NCBI GenBank assembly: GCA_964531735.1
Contig: CAZHGD010000001.1
Location: 1 to 64,000 of the forward strand
DNA length: 64,000 nucleotides
From: CAZHGD01 sp964531735
Lineage (GTDB): Bacteria; Armatimonadota; UBA10988
Direction of reading: 5' to 3'
The notes beneath the pieces are model-generated. The model was given only the letters and a program-made list of their open reading frames with translations. It ran no database searches and was not told the DNA's origin. The position numbers and the translations under genes are program-made. Below are positions 43,931 to 52,561 of the stretch, piece by piece. Position 1 is the first letter of the stretch, and each line of letters opens with the position of its first letter.

Positions 43931-45049
43931 CTAGCGGGCCTCCTGCCGCAGGCGCTCCGGGTGCTCCGCCACGGCTTGCGCGACAAACGCCGTCAGCTTG
44001 TCGCGGAAGACGCTCAGGTCGAAGCGGCGGGCGCTGGCCACGCAGCGCGCCGCGGACCAGGTCCCCTGCTCGAACCGCGCCATCGCGGCGACCACGGCAG
44101 CGGTGCTCTGTTCGGCGAACAGCACGCCGGTGTCGCCGTCCACGACGGTCTCGGTGGCGCCGCCGCGACCGTAGGCGATCACCGGACAGCCGGCGGCCTG
44201 CGCTTCCACCGGCGTCAGGCCGAAGTCCTCTTCGCCACAGAACAAGAAGCCGCGCGCGGCGGCGTAGTGCCGGCGCACCGCCTCGTCGCTCAGTTGGCCG
44301 AGGAACGAGACCGTCGGCCCGGCGAGGCGCCGCAGCCGTTCCAGGTCGGGCCCGCCGCCGATCACGTCGAGCGGCCGGCCGAGTTGCGTACAAGCCTCGA
44401 TGGCCAGATCGACGCGTTTGTAGCCGACCAGCCGCGAGACGACGAGGTAGCGGTCGTTTCGTTCGGCGGCCGGTGTGAACAGGCTGGTCGTCACCGGCGG
44501 GTGGATGACCACGGCCTCGCGCCGGTAGTGCTTGGCGATGCGTTGGCGCACGGCCTCGGAGATGGCGACGAAGCGGTCGACTCGCTGCGCCGCGCAGTAA
44601 TCCCAAAGGCGCACACGGCGGAGCACCGGCTGCAGCAAGCGCCGCTTGAGGCCGCCGGCTTCGGCCAGGTACTGGTGCGGCATCTCCCAGACGTAGCGGA
44701 TGGGCGTGTAGCAGTAGCAGATGTGGCAGCAGTCGGCACGCGTCAGCACGCCCTTGGCGCAGGCGTGGCTGCTGGAAAGCACCACCTCGGCGTCGCTCAG
44801 ATCGAAGCCCTCGAAGGCGGCGGGCATGAAGGGCAGCAAGTGCCGCCAGCGGCGCGTGGCGCCCGGCACGCGCTGCAGGGACGACGTCCGCACGTCGAGG
44901 CGGTCGGGGCCGAACTCCGGCGGGAGCGCCTCGGGCGCGTAGAGGCTGGTGTAGATGGGTGCTTCCGGCCACAGGTCGTGCATGGCCAGAATGACGTGCT
45001 CGCTGCCGGCGTAGTTGGTGAGCCACTCGTGGACTAGGGCCAGCTTCAC
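43931..45049 (-). CDS. GT4 family glycosyltransferase
   Basis: Cytoplasmic GT-B enzyme of 372 aa. The GTG at 45049 follows GGAGG by 5 bases; another in-frame GTG at 45055 overlaps the stop of the upstream gene. N-terminal domain: KLALVHEWLTNYAGSEHVI, as in WbaZ-type mannosyltransferases. C-terminal domain: RYLVVSRLVGYKRVDLAIEA, and the E-x7-E region EEDFGLTPVEAQAAGCPVIA. Likely adds one sugar to a lipid-linked intermediate started by the sugar transferase upstream. Sugar specificity unknown. Confidence 0.92.
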   Translation of the reverse strand: MKLALVHEWLTNYAGSEHVILAMHDLWPEAPIYTSLYAPEALPPEFGPDRLDVRTSSLQRVPGATRRWRHLLPFMPAAFEGFDLSDAEVVLSSSHACAKGVLTRADCCHICYCYTPIRYVWEMPHQYLAEAGGLKRRLLQPVLRRVRLWDYCAAQRVDRFVAISEAVRQRIAKHYRREAVVIHPPVTTSLFTPAAERNDRYLVVSRLVGYKRVDLAIEACTQLGRPLDVIGGGPDLERLRRLAGPTVSFLGQLSDEAVRRHYAAARGFLFCGEEDFGLTPVEAQAAGCPVIAYGRGGATETVVDGDTGVLFAEQSTAAVVAAMARFEQGTWSAARCVASARRFDLSVFRDKLTAFVAQAVAEHPERLRQEAR

Positions 45050-45051
45050 GG

Positions 45052-46584
45052 TCACCTCCGCACCAGGACGCTGAAGACCTCGCGGAACTGCCCCACGCGA
45101 GGCACCTCGGCCAACCAACGGTAGTTGCCATCGAGGGCCTCGAGCAAGGGCTGGTAGGTGTCGCGCGACGCCCCGGTCAGCTCCGGCTGTACCACCACGC
45201 GGTGATCGGCGGTCCACCGGCCGTGCAGCAGCGCGGTCAGGTCGCCTTCGGAGAGCACCACGACCGCGGGCTGCCGGCTGGAGAACGCCTGCGTGATGAG
45301 CGCTGGGTTGACCAAGTGGTGCTGCGCCGCGGCCGGGTCGTCGGTGAAGCTGAACGAGGCCAGCGTCAGCCCGGGCGTCAGCCGCCGGCCGGCCTCGACG
45401 GCGACATCGGTCTGGAACGAGAAGATCGGCTCCTCAGCGCGGCTGTTGGCGGCCACGAGCTGCGCCACCTGGCGCAGCGGTCCGTGTACGCCCGCGGGTC
45501 CATCGGCCTGGCCGGGCAAGCGGCGCATGGCTGGCGGGAGCTGCACCGCGGCCGCCACCAGCACCAGCACCGTCGGCCCCGCGACGGTCAGTGCCGGCCG
45601 TGGTAGCCTGCGGTGCAGTTCGCCCCAGCACAGACCGGCCAGTACGGCGGCCGAGGGCAGGGCGATGACCTGGTACTCCTGGTATGGGTGCCCCGATACG
45701 AAGTGGCCGAGGAACACGAGCGCCGTGACCAGGAAGCACAACTCGATGTCCGACCAGGCCGGGCTGTCCGGCGCCTGGCGGCGCAGTCCGATCAGCCCGG
45801 CCAGACTGAGCAAGGCCAACGCCGGGCACGCCTGGAGCATCAAGCCGACGGCGACCTCCAGTCGGATCAGCAACAGTAGCAAGTCGCGGTCGGGCGCGTT
45901 GGCGGCGTGGTGCGACAGCAGGTCGTGGCGCACCGCCGCCGCATCGGCGACCAGCAACGGCCCCAGCGCCAGGCTCAGCACGGCCAGTCCGGCGAACAGC
46001 GCGCCGGGCAGGTCGCGCCGCCGGCCGCCGTAGAGCAACCAGAGGCCGTAGGCGACGGCGGCCGGAGCCGCGCTGCTGCGCGTGAGACAGGCCAGGGCCA
46101 GCGGCACGGCTGCGACCGTGCGCCCGCGCCGGCTGCCGCCAACGGCGCAGGCCAGCGTGGCGGCGAGCCAGAGGTCGGTGAGCGCATACGCCTTGACGAT
46201 GCTCTGCTGCGAGAGCACGAACGGGACTAGCGCGAAGGCCCCCGCAGCGACCAGGCCGCCCACCGGTCCGGCGCCGCGCCAGCCGGCCAGGCCGACCAGC
46301 AGCACGGCCAGGCTACCGCAGACGACGCTGGTGGTGCGACCGGCGGCCACGCTGCGGTCGGCGCCGACCGCGCCGTAGACATAGGGCAGCAGCGGCGGCT
46401 GGACATAGGCGAAGTCGACGCACGGCCGCTGGCCGGAGCGCACCAGGCGCGCGGCGTAAAGGTACCAGCCTTCGTCCTGGTTGGGCCGCTCGCAGCGGGC
46501 GTAGACCGCGCCGAGCGCCAGGTAGCCGGCCAGCAGGCCGGCCAGCGCGACCGCGAAGACCAGGGCCGTGCGGCGCTCAGTCAC
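45052..46584 (-). CDS. GT39/ArnT-like GT-C membrane protein
   Basis: Polytopic membrane protein of 510 aa. The first loop has the acidic motif ERPNQDEGWYLYAARLV followed by RSGQRPCVDFAYVQPPLLPY, as in GT39/ArnT/PMT-like transferases. Several hydrophobic segments follow. The C-terminal soluble domain is ~120 residues. It starts at a GTG that overlaps the stop of the preceding gene by 8 bp. Expected to transfer a sugar from a polyprenyl-phosphate donor on the outer side of the membrane. Confidence 0.82.
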   Translation of the reverse strand: MTERRTALVFAVALAGLLAGYLALGAVYARCERPNQDEGWYLYAARLVRSGQRPCVDFAYVQPPLLPYVYGAVGADRSVAAGRTTSVVCGSLAVLLVGLAGWRGAGPVGGLVAAGAFALVPFVLSQQSIVKAYALTDLWLAATLACAVGGSRRGRTVAAVPLALACLTRSSAAPAAVAYGLWLLYGGRRRDLPGALFAGLAVLSLALGPLLVADAAAVRHDLLSHHAANAPDRDLLLLLIRLEVAVGLMLQACPALALLSLAGLIGLRRQAPDSPAWSDIELCFLVTALVFLGHFVSGHPYQEYQVIALPSAAVLAGLCWGELHRRLPRPALTVAGPTVLVLVAAAVQLPPAMRRLPGQADGPAGVHGPLRQVAQLVAANSRAEEPIFSFQTDVAVEAGRRLTPGLTLASFSFTDDPAAAQHHLVNPALITQAFSSRQPAVVVLSEGDLTALLHGRWTADHRVVVQPELTGASRDTYQPLLEALDGNYRWLAEVPRVGQFREVFSVLVRR

Positions 46585-48739
46585 GGTGGCGTCCCCAACC
46601 GGCGGCGATGACCGCCGCCATCGCGGCGAGCGTCAGGAGGGTCACGAACCGCCCCACACGGATGCTCAGCGAATCGAAGGTGAGGACGATCCGGTGCTGG
46701 CCGGCGCCGCGGGTCCAGACTCCGCAGTGGACCAGGTTGGTCGGCACGACGCGGGTCAGCCGACCGTCCGCCGCCGCGACCCGGCCGGGGTAGGGCGTCG
46801 TGTTGAGCACCCAGAAGCGGTCACCCGTGGCCTGGCAGGTGTAGACCTGGCGGTTCGGACCGGAGGCGGTCAGGCGGATGCTGGCGGCGCCGTCGCCGGC
46901 CGGGCGGGTGGCCGGTGGCCCGATGATCAGGGCCGTGTGCCGCGGGTCGAACAGAGGATCGAGCACGCCCTCGGTGACGTGTTCGACGGTGGTGTGCGTC
47001 TCCACCCAGTTCGGCGCCCAGGCCCGCGGCAGGGGCGGCAGCGGCGTCGGCTCCAGTCGCGCGCTCTCCAACGTCGGCGCGTAGGCGTCCACGCCGAGGA
47101 GCGCCATGACGCGCCAGTAGGCCCAGGAGGACCGCAAGGCCGCCTGCTCCTGCAACTCGACCAGCAGGCGCAAAGAGAGAGGCGACATGTTGTGCAGGTT
47201 GTCCGCTCGGGTCATCAGGTTGGTGACCGGCTGGAACCACCACAGGTCGCTGTAGCGCCAGGCGCCCACCGCCACTCGTCCGGTGGGCGGCGTGGGTGGG
47301 TCCAAGTACTTCGGCGGTGACTGCGACGGCGTCAGCGGCAGCGAGGTCACTATGACGTCGCAGACCATCAGGCAGATGCCGAACAGCACCGGCCGCCAGC
47401 CCGCGTCGCTGGTGGCCTGCCAGAGCCAGAGGAAAGAGCCCATGGCCAGCCCGGCGGCGATGAGCAGCGCGGCGCGGGCCGGAGCGCCCGCGCCCGGCAG
47501 CACCTTCTCGGCCACCACCGGCACCGCGATGGCCGCCAGGAGCAGGGCGGCCGGGCCGGCCACCGCGGCTACGGTCCAGGCCGGGCTCCAGCGGATCCGG
47601 CGGTCGTACACGGCCTCGGCACCCAGCCCGGCCAGCACCGCCAGGGCCATCACCGCCCAGGACAGGAGCCGCGCCGGCACGCGGAACGAGTTGCCGCCGA
47701 CAAACGTGGACAGCACCGTGTAGACACCGAGTTCATGGCCGCAGGCGCAGAGCAGGCCGAGCCCGCCAATGGCCAGCCAAGTGCGCGCGAGGGGGCGGGC
47801 TTGCCGGCTGCCCAGGTAGGCCAGCAGCAAGGTCAACAGCCCAACGTAGCCGGTGGCTTCCCAGCGTAGCGCGGGCTTGAAGTACCGCGGGTCGAACATC
47901 GGCCCCCAGAAGTTGGGCGAGCAGAACAGCGGCACATGCCGCAGACCGAAGCTGACCAACTGCTCGCCGGAGCCCTGCGCGCGCAACGAGTTGCCGGTCA
48001 GTTCCAGCAACGGCACGTACTGTGCCGCCGCCAGGCCGCCCGCGGTGAGCAAGGCCAGCGCCAACTCGCCCAGGTGCCGCCAGCCCTGCGGATCGTCGAT
48101 GGTGGCCAGTCGCGTCAGGCCATAGCCGATGCCCAGCAACCCGCCATAGAACACGAACTGCACGTGGCCGCACATGGCCATCAGGCCGATGGCGAGGCCG
48201 CAGCCGAGCCAGCGGCGCGAGCCGCCCCAGCGCACGGTCAGCTCGACGCCGGTCAGGACCCACGGCCACCAGCTCAGCGCCTCCAGCACGTTGGTGTGCT
48301 GGTGCCGGACCACCAGATGTGCGCCCAGGGCCAGCCCGATCGCCGGCAGCAGCGCCGCCTGCGGCCGCACGCCGACCGTGCGCAGATAGGCGTACAGCCC
48401 GGTGCCGGCCCAGGCCAAGTGGATGACCACGGTCCAGGCCAGGATGGTCCAGTGGGCCACCGGCAGCGCGTGGAGCACCTTGAGCGGATAGGTCGGTCCG
48501 GCCTGGCTCTCGGCGAAGACCGGGAAGCCGCCCTGCAACAGCGGGGTGAACAGCACCAGCACACCGCGGCGCAGGTAGTCGCCGAAATAGGCGCGGACCG
48601 GCAGGTTGAGCACCGGGATGTCTTCGGCGCCGAAGGCGGCCCAGCCGGCCAACTCGCGCCACCACCGCAAGCCGGCGAGCAGCAGCAGGCCGGCGAGGAC
48701 CGCGCCCACCTCCAGGTACCGCCGGCGGCGCTCACTCAT
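46577..48739 (-). CDS. YfhO-like polytopic membrane glycosyltransferase (2 of 3)
   Basis: Polytopic membrane protein of 720 aa, paralogous to the genes at 41759 and 48732. The first loop reads GAEDIPVLNLPVRAYF, then PLLQGGFPVFAESQAGPTYP. The C-terminal part has PYPG and the final segment LSIRVGRFVTLLTLAAM. The ATG at 48739 follows GGGAG by 9 bases and overlaps the stop of the gene upstream by 8 bp; a GTG at 48745 is the alternative. It overlaps the GT39 gene downstream by 8 bp. Confidence 0.83.
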   Translation of the reverse strand: MSERRRRYLEVGAVLAGLLLLAGLRWWRELAGWAAFGAEDIPVLNLPVRAYFGDYLRRGVLVLFTPLLQGGFPVFAESQAGPTYPLKVLHALPVAHWTILAWTVVIHLAWAGTGLYAYLRTVGVRPQAALLPAIGLALGAHLVVRHQHTNVLEALSWWPWVLTGVELTVRWGGSRRWLGCGLAIGLMAMCGHVQFVFYGGLLGIGYGLTRLATIDDPQGWRHLGELALALLTAGGLAAAQYVPLLELTGNSLRAQGSGEQLVSFGLRHVPLFCSPNFWGPMFDPRYFKPALRWEATGYVGLLTLLLAYLGSRQARPLARTWLAIGGLGLLCACGHELGVYTVLSTFVGGNSFRVPARLLSWAVMALAVLAGLGAEAVYDRRIRWSPAWTVAAVAGPAALLLAAIAVPVVAEKVLPGAGAPARAALLIAAGLAMGSFLWLWQATSDAGWRPVLFGICLMVCDVIVTSLPLTPSQSPPKYLDPPTPPTGRVAVGAWRYSDLWWFQPVTNLMTRADNLHNMSPLSLRLLVELQEQAALRSSWAYWRVMALLGVDAYAPTLESARLEPTPLPPLPRAWAPNWVETHTTVEHVTEGVLDPLFDPRHTALIIGPPATRPAGDGAASIRLTASGPNRQVYTCQATGDRFWVLNTTPYPGRVAAADGRLTRVVPTNLVHCGVWTRGAGQHRIVLTFDSLSIRVGRFVTLLTLAAMAAVIAAGWGRHRD

Positions 48740-51146
48740 CGGCACCAACTCCCGCGTGTCCGCACCCGAGCGCGACGGTCCAGGCGACCACTGCGGCCAG
48801 CCCGAGCAGGCTGCCGAACAGGCCCAGGCGTATGCTCAGCGGCATGAACACGAAGTCGACGCGTTGCACCCCCGGCCCCAGCAGCTTGCCGCACAACAGG
48901 TAGTCGACCGGCTCGGACGGCGACCAGGCGCCGCCGGTTACCGCCGGCTCCACGCGCACGCGCCAGCCGGGGTACCAGGTCTGGCCGAGCACCAGCACCC
49001 GTGGCGAATCGCCACTGACCCGACAAGTGACCCGGTGCCGGCCGTACTCGGTCCAGAGCACTTCGCTCAGCGAGCCGCGCCGTGGTGCCGGCGCCGCCGG
49101 TGTTTCCAGCACGCTGTAGGCTTCGGGGCGCCAGTAGCCCCAGGCGACCATCTTCCAGGCGTCGGCCGGCGTACGCGCCACCTCCCAGCGCGGCGTCACC
49201 CAGGCCCGCGGGAACGGGCGCAGACCGGTCTCGACCAGTTCGCCCGGGGTCCGGCTGAACCGGTCGAACAGCCGGTGTTGCGCCAGGGTCACGCGGAGCA
49301 TGGCCAACCATCGGCGGGCCACGATGTTCTCGTCCCGGACCAGGTCGCCGACCATGCCGAGCGCCTCGTTGTAGCGCTTCAGCTTGAGCGGCGTGTAGAT
49401 GGCCAGGTTGTCGACACCCGGATAGAGCAGGTGCCGGTTGGCCTGCATCGGGCTCGGCTGGTAGACATCGACCAGGATGCGTCGCCCGCGTTGCGCGGTG
49501 ACCTGGGCCATCTCGGCCGGCGGCGCCAAAGTGCTCGCCGGGCGGGTGTAGTGGTACCCGGCGCTGCCGCTGAACATGTCGATGGCGACCAGCAAGGCCA
49601 GCGCCGGGCCCCAGTGCGCGTCGGCGGCGGCGCGAGCGCGGAGCAGCAGTGCTGCGCCCGCCAACGCCAGGGCCACCGCGCGAAACCAGGCCAGCGTCAG
49701 CGACACTTTGTGCCCCAGCGGCACGAACGGCAGCGCGGCGCGCAGGTGCATCACCGCCGCCGCGCAGAGCATCGCCACCGCCGCCAGGAGCGCCAGCACC
49801 ACCAGGCCGCGCCGCCGCTCGGGCCAGCCGTGTTGGCGCAGGTCATCGACGGTAAATCCGGCCACCATCGCCGCCGCCAGCGCGAACAGGCCCAACATGC
49901 GCGCCGGGCCGCGCACGCTGTGCCACCCGGGCAGCCGCAGCAGCCAGCGGTAGAACGGCAGCGTCTCGCCCATGGCCAGCAGGAGCGCCACCACGCCCAG
50001 CAGCAGGAACACCCAGCGCTCGCGCCGCCGCCCGAGTACCGGGGCCAGCACGAACAGCAGCAGGGGCACCACGCCCACATGCGCGGCCCACTCCCAGTGG
50101 ATGCCGATGCCCCACTGGAGCTTGAAGGCCAGGTCCTCGTTGCACGGCGAGCCGTGCAACTGCGGCAGCAGCAACGCGTAGAGCTGCGCCGGTTGCAGTG
50201 CGATCTCGGTGGCTGCGGTGACGCTGAGGCCGTCGGCGCGCTCGGAGTGCCGGATCAGCTCCAGCAGCGGGAGCACTTGCACCGCGGCCAGCAGCACCGC
50301 CAGGCCGCCGGTGGTCGCCAGGCCGCCGAGGCTCCGCGCGAAGCCCGCCCGGCTGGCGTCGCGGCCGGTGTCGCGTAGCCACACCAGACCGCCCAGCAGA
50401 CCCGGCGCCAGGACTACGGCGGCCAACGGGGCCTTGAGCGCGGCCACCACCAGCACCGCGAAGCCGAGGTAGACCGAGAAGACCTGCCAGGCGGCGTAGA
50501 GCCCCGGCTGCCAGCGCACCCAGGCGCGGACCAGCACGTAGGGCGCCGAGAGCAGCAGCGACAGCATCAACGGGTGCGCGTGGCCGGCGAGCATCTGCAT
50601 GGCCAGCGCCACGCCGGCGGTCACAAACCCGCCGCGCAGGCCGCGCACGCCGCGCTCGAGCCCCCACATGACCCACGGCAGCCAGGCCAGCCCGTGCAGG
50701 AAGTTGAGGTGGACCACACGGAAGTAGACCGGCCCCGAGAGCATGTAGCAGAAGCCGCCGACCAGGGCCGCCGACCGCGAGCAGCCGAGCTGACGGAGGC
50801 AGGCCGCCACGCCCAGCCCGGCCCAGAAGAGGTGCGTGATGACGCTGGCGGTGAAGGCCAGCCAGAGCGGCCGCACCAGCAGGAACAGCAGGTTCCCCGG
50901 ATAGGCCGGGCCGCCTTGGCCTTCGGCGAACAGCGGGTAGCCGGCGCCCAACTCCGGGCACCACCAGCGCAGGATGCCCGCGCGCCAGCCCTGGGCGAAG
51001 AACGCGCGCACCGGCAGGTTGTAGTGCTCGACGTCGTTGAAGTAGTAGGTGCCGCACAGGCCGCTGACGCTGATCAGCAGCGCGGCGGCGAACAGCGCCA
51101 CGACGAGCGGCAGTTCATCTCGGGCCCGTTCGCGCCACGACGCCAT
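48732..51146 (-). CDS. YfhO-like polytopic membrane glycosyltransferase (3 of 3)
   Basis: Polytopic membrane protein of 804 aa. The first loop reads YYFNDVEHYNLPVRAFF, then PELGAGYPLFAEGQGGPAYP, which closely matches the other two paralogues. The C-terminus has QTWYPGWRVR and the final segment LSIRLGLFGSLLGLAAV. The start ATG overlaps the TGA of the sugar transferase gene by one base (TGATG). The open frame continues far upstream of this ATG inside the sugar transferase gene, but only this start fits the family. Confidence 0.84.
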   Translation of the reverse strand: MASWRERARDELPLVVALFAAALLISVSGLCGTYYFNDVEHYNLPVRAFFAQGWRAGILRWWCPELGAGYPLFAEGQGGPAYPGNLLFLLVRPLWLAFTASVITHLFWAGLGVAACLRQLGCSRSAALVGGFCYMLSGPVYFRVVHLNFLHGLAWLPWVMWGLERGVRGLRGGFVTAGVALAMQMLAGHAHPLMLSLLLSAPYVLVRAWVRWQPGLYAAWQVFSVYLGFAVLVVAALKAPLAAVVLAPGLLGGLVWLRDTGRDASRAGFARSLGGLATTGGLAVLLAAVQVLPLLELIRHSERADGLSVTAATEIALQPAQLYALLLPQLHGSPCNEDLAFKLQWGIGIHWEWAAHVGVVPLLLFVLAPVLGRRRERWVFLLLGVVALLLAMGETLPFYRWLLRLPGWHSVRGPARMLGLFALAAAMVAGFTVDDLRQHGWPERRRGLVVLALLAAVAMLCAAAVMHLRAALPFVPLGHKVSLTLAWFRAVALALAGAALLLRARAAADAHWGPALALLVAIDMFSGSAGYHYTRPASTLAPPAEMAQVTAQRGRRILVDVYQPSPMQANRHLLYPGVDNLAIYTPLKLKRYNEALGMVGDLVRDENIVARRWLAMLRVTLAQHRLFDRFSRTPGELVETGLRPFPRAWVTPRWEVARTPADAWKMVAWGYWRPEAYSVLETPAAPAPRRGSLSEVLWTEYGRHRVTCRVSGDSPRVLVLGQTWYPGWRVRVEPAVTGGAWSPSEPVDYLLCGKLLGPGVQRVDFVFMPLSIRLGLFGSLLGLAAVVAWTVALGCGHAGVGADE

Positions 51147-52549
51147 CAGCCCGCACCTCGGTGGAACAGCACTTCGAACAGCGTCTTCACCAGGATGCGC
51201 AGATCGAGCATCAGCGACCAGTTGTCGATGTAGAACAGGTCGTAGCGCGTGCGCTCTTCGATGCCGCTGTCGCCACCGCGCTCGCCGGTGACCTGCGCCC
51301 AGCCGGTGATGCCGGTCTTCATGCGGTGCCGGTCGCGGTACCGCGGCAGTTGCGCGGCGAACTGCTCCACGAACACCGGCCGCTCCGGGCGCGGCCCGAT
51401 CAGGCTCATGTCGCCGACCAGCACGTTCCAGAACTGGGGCAGCTCGTCCAGGCTGGTGCGGCGCAGCAGCCGGCCCACTGGCGTGGTGCGCGGATCGCCC
51501 TTGCGCGCCCAGATGGGCCCGGTCTGGGCCTCGGCGTCCTGCACCATGCTGCGGAACTTCAGCATCTCGAACTCGCGTCCGCCTTCGGTGACGCGGACTT
51601 GGCGGAATAGCGCCGGCCCGGGCGAGGTCAGGCGCACCAGCAGCGCCACGACCGCCAGCAAGGGCGACAGGATGATCAGCAGGGCCGCCGAGACCACCAC
51701 GTCGAGCAGCCGCTTGATGAGCCGCTGCGTGCCGCTCAGCGGCACATCGCGCACGCGCACCAGCGGCCAACCGCCGGCGTCCTCGCGGCCGCCGCGGCGG
51801 AGCAGCAGATCGACCGGCTCGGCGACGACCACCACCTCGGCACCGGCCACTTCGCACTCGCGCAGCAGCTCGATCAGCTCGTCGCCACCCATGGCGCTCC
51901 GCCGCAGAACCAGTTCATCGACGCGGCCTTGTGCCATCAGTTCGCGCGCCGCCGCGAGCGCGTCCGCTGCCGCGGGACCCTGGAATGCGATCTCGCGGTC
52001 CTCGCCGGCCAGCGTGGCGGCCAGATCGTCGACGCCGAGCAAGGCCACGCGCCGCCGCAGCTCCGGGCGTCGCCGCAGGCTCGCGGCCAGCCGCAAGCCC
52101 ACCGCGCGGGCCAGCACCGCTAGCACGACGGCGATGCCGAACCCGAGCGCCACGGTCAGGCGCGAGAACTCCGCCGCGCGGTAGGTGAAGCTGAGGGCCA
52201 GACAGACCATCAGCACGACCACCGCGGCAATCAGCACGTTGTAGGCTTCGTCGAGCACCTGCGCCCAACGTTGCGGCCGGTACATGTCCAGCCAGGCGAA
52301 CACGACCACCCAGACCGCGGTCACCGCCGGCAGCGCCGCCAGATAGGCGTCGCGACTGAGTGGCTCACCCTTGGTGACCGGGATCCAGCCGCTGCGGAAC
52401 CGGACCCAGTAGGCCAGCGTCATGGCCAACTGCAAAAGGGCGACGTCGCCGAGCACACCGCAGATGGTCAGCGCGCGGTCGAGCACGCGCCGCCGGACCA
52501 CGGGCGTGGCCAGTCGGCGGGCGGTCGTTGCCGGTGTGCTCTCGCTCAA
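51146..52549 (-). CDS. Polyprenyl-phosphate sugar-1-phosphate transferase (WcaJ/WbaP-type)
   Basis: Initiating sugar transferase of 467 aa: moves a sugar-1-phosphate from a nucleotide sugar to undecaprenyl phosphate at the inner membrane. N-terminal half: several TM segments and a Rossmann-like part (RVALLGVDD). C-terminal catalytic domain: KRLLDVVVSAALLIILSPLL, the LFRQVRVTEGGREFEMLKFR segment, TSLDELPQFWNVLVGDMSL and IGPRPERP, then GITGWAQVTGERG. All hallmarks are intact. The start is set at TTG 52549, 12 bp after the previous stop, with no strong Shine-Dalgarno; uncertain. It is the only clear initiating enzyme in the operon, so it defines the glycan lipid carrier. Confidence 0.93.
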   Translation of the reverse strand: MSESTPATTARRLATPVVRRRVLDRALTICGVLGDVALLQLAMTLAYWVRFRSGWIPVTKGEPLSRDAYLAALPAVTAVWVVVFAWLDMYRPQRWAQVLDEAYNVLIAAVVVLMVCLALSFTYRAAEFSRLTVALGFGIAVVLAVLARAVGLRLAASLRRRPELRRRVALLGVDDLAATLAGEDREIAFQGPAAADALAAARELMAQGRVDELVLRRSAMGGDELIELLRECEVAGAEVVVVAEPVDLLLRRGGREDAGGWPLVRVRDVPLSGTQRLIKRLLDVVVSAALLIILSPLLAVVALLVRLTSPGPALFRQVRVTEGGREFEMLKFRSMVQDAEAQTGPIWARKGDPRTTPVGRLLRRTSLDELPQFWNVLVGDMSLIGPRPERPVFVEQFAAQLPRYRDRHRMKTGITGWAQVTGERGGDSGIEERTRYDLFYIDNWSLMLDLRILVKTLFEVLFHRGAG

Positions 52550-52561
52550 GGACGCACTCGC

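Noticed and set aside
51147..51857. N-terminal extension of the third YfhO-like protein
   Set aside because: The frame is open far upstream but is inside the sugar transferase gene and rich in Arg/Gly/Ala; the TGATG junction at 51146 gives the expected YfhO N-terminus.
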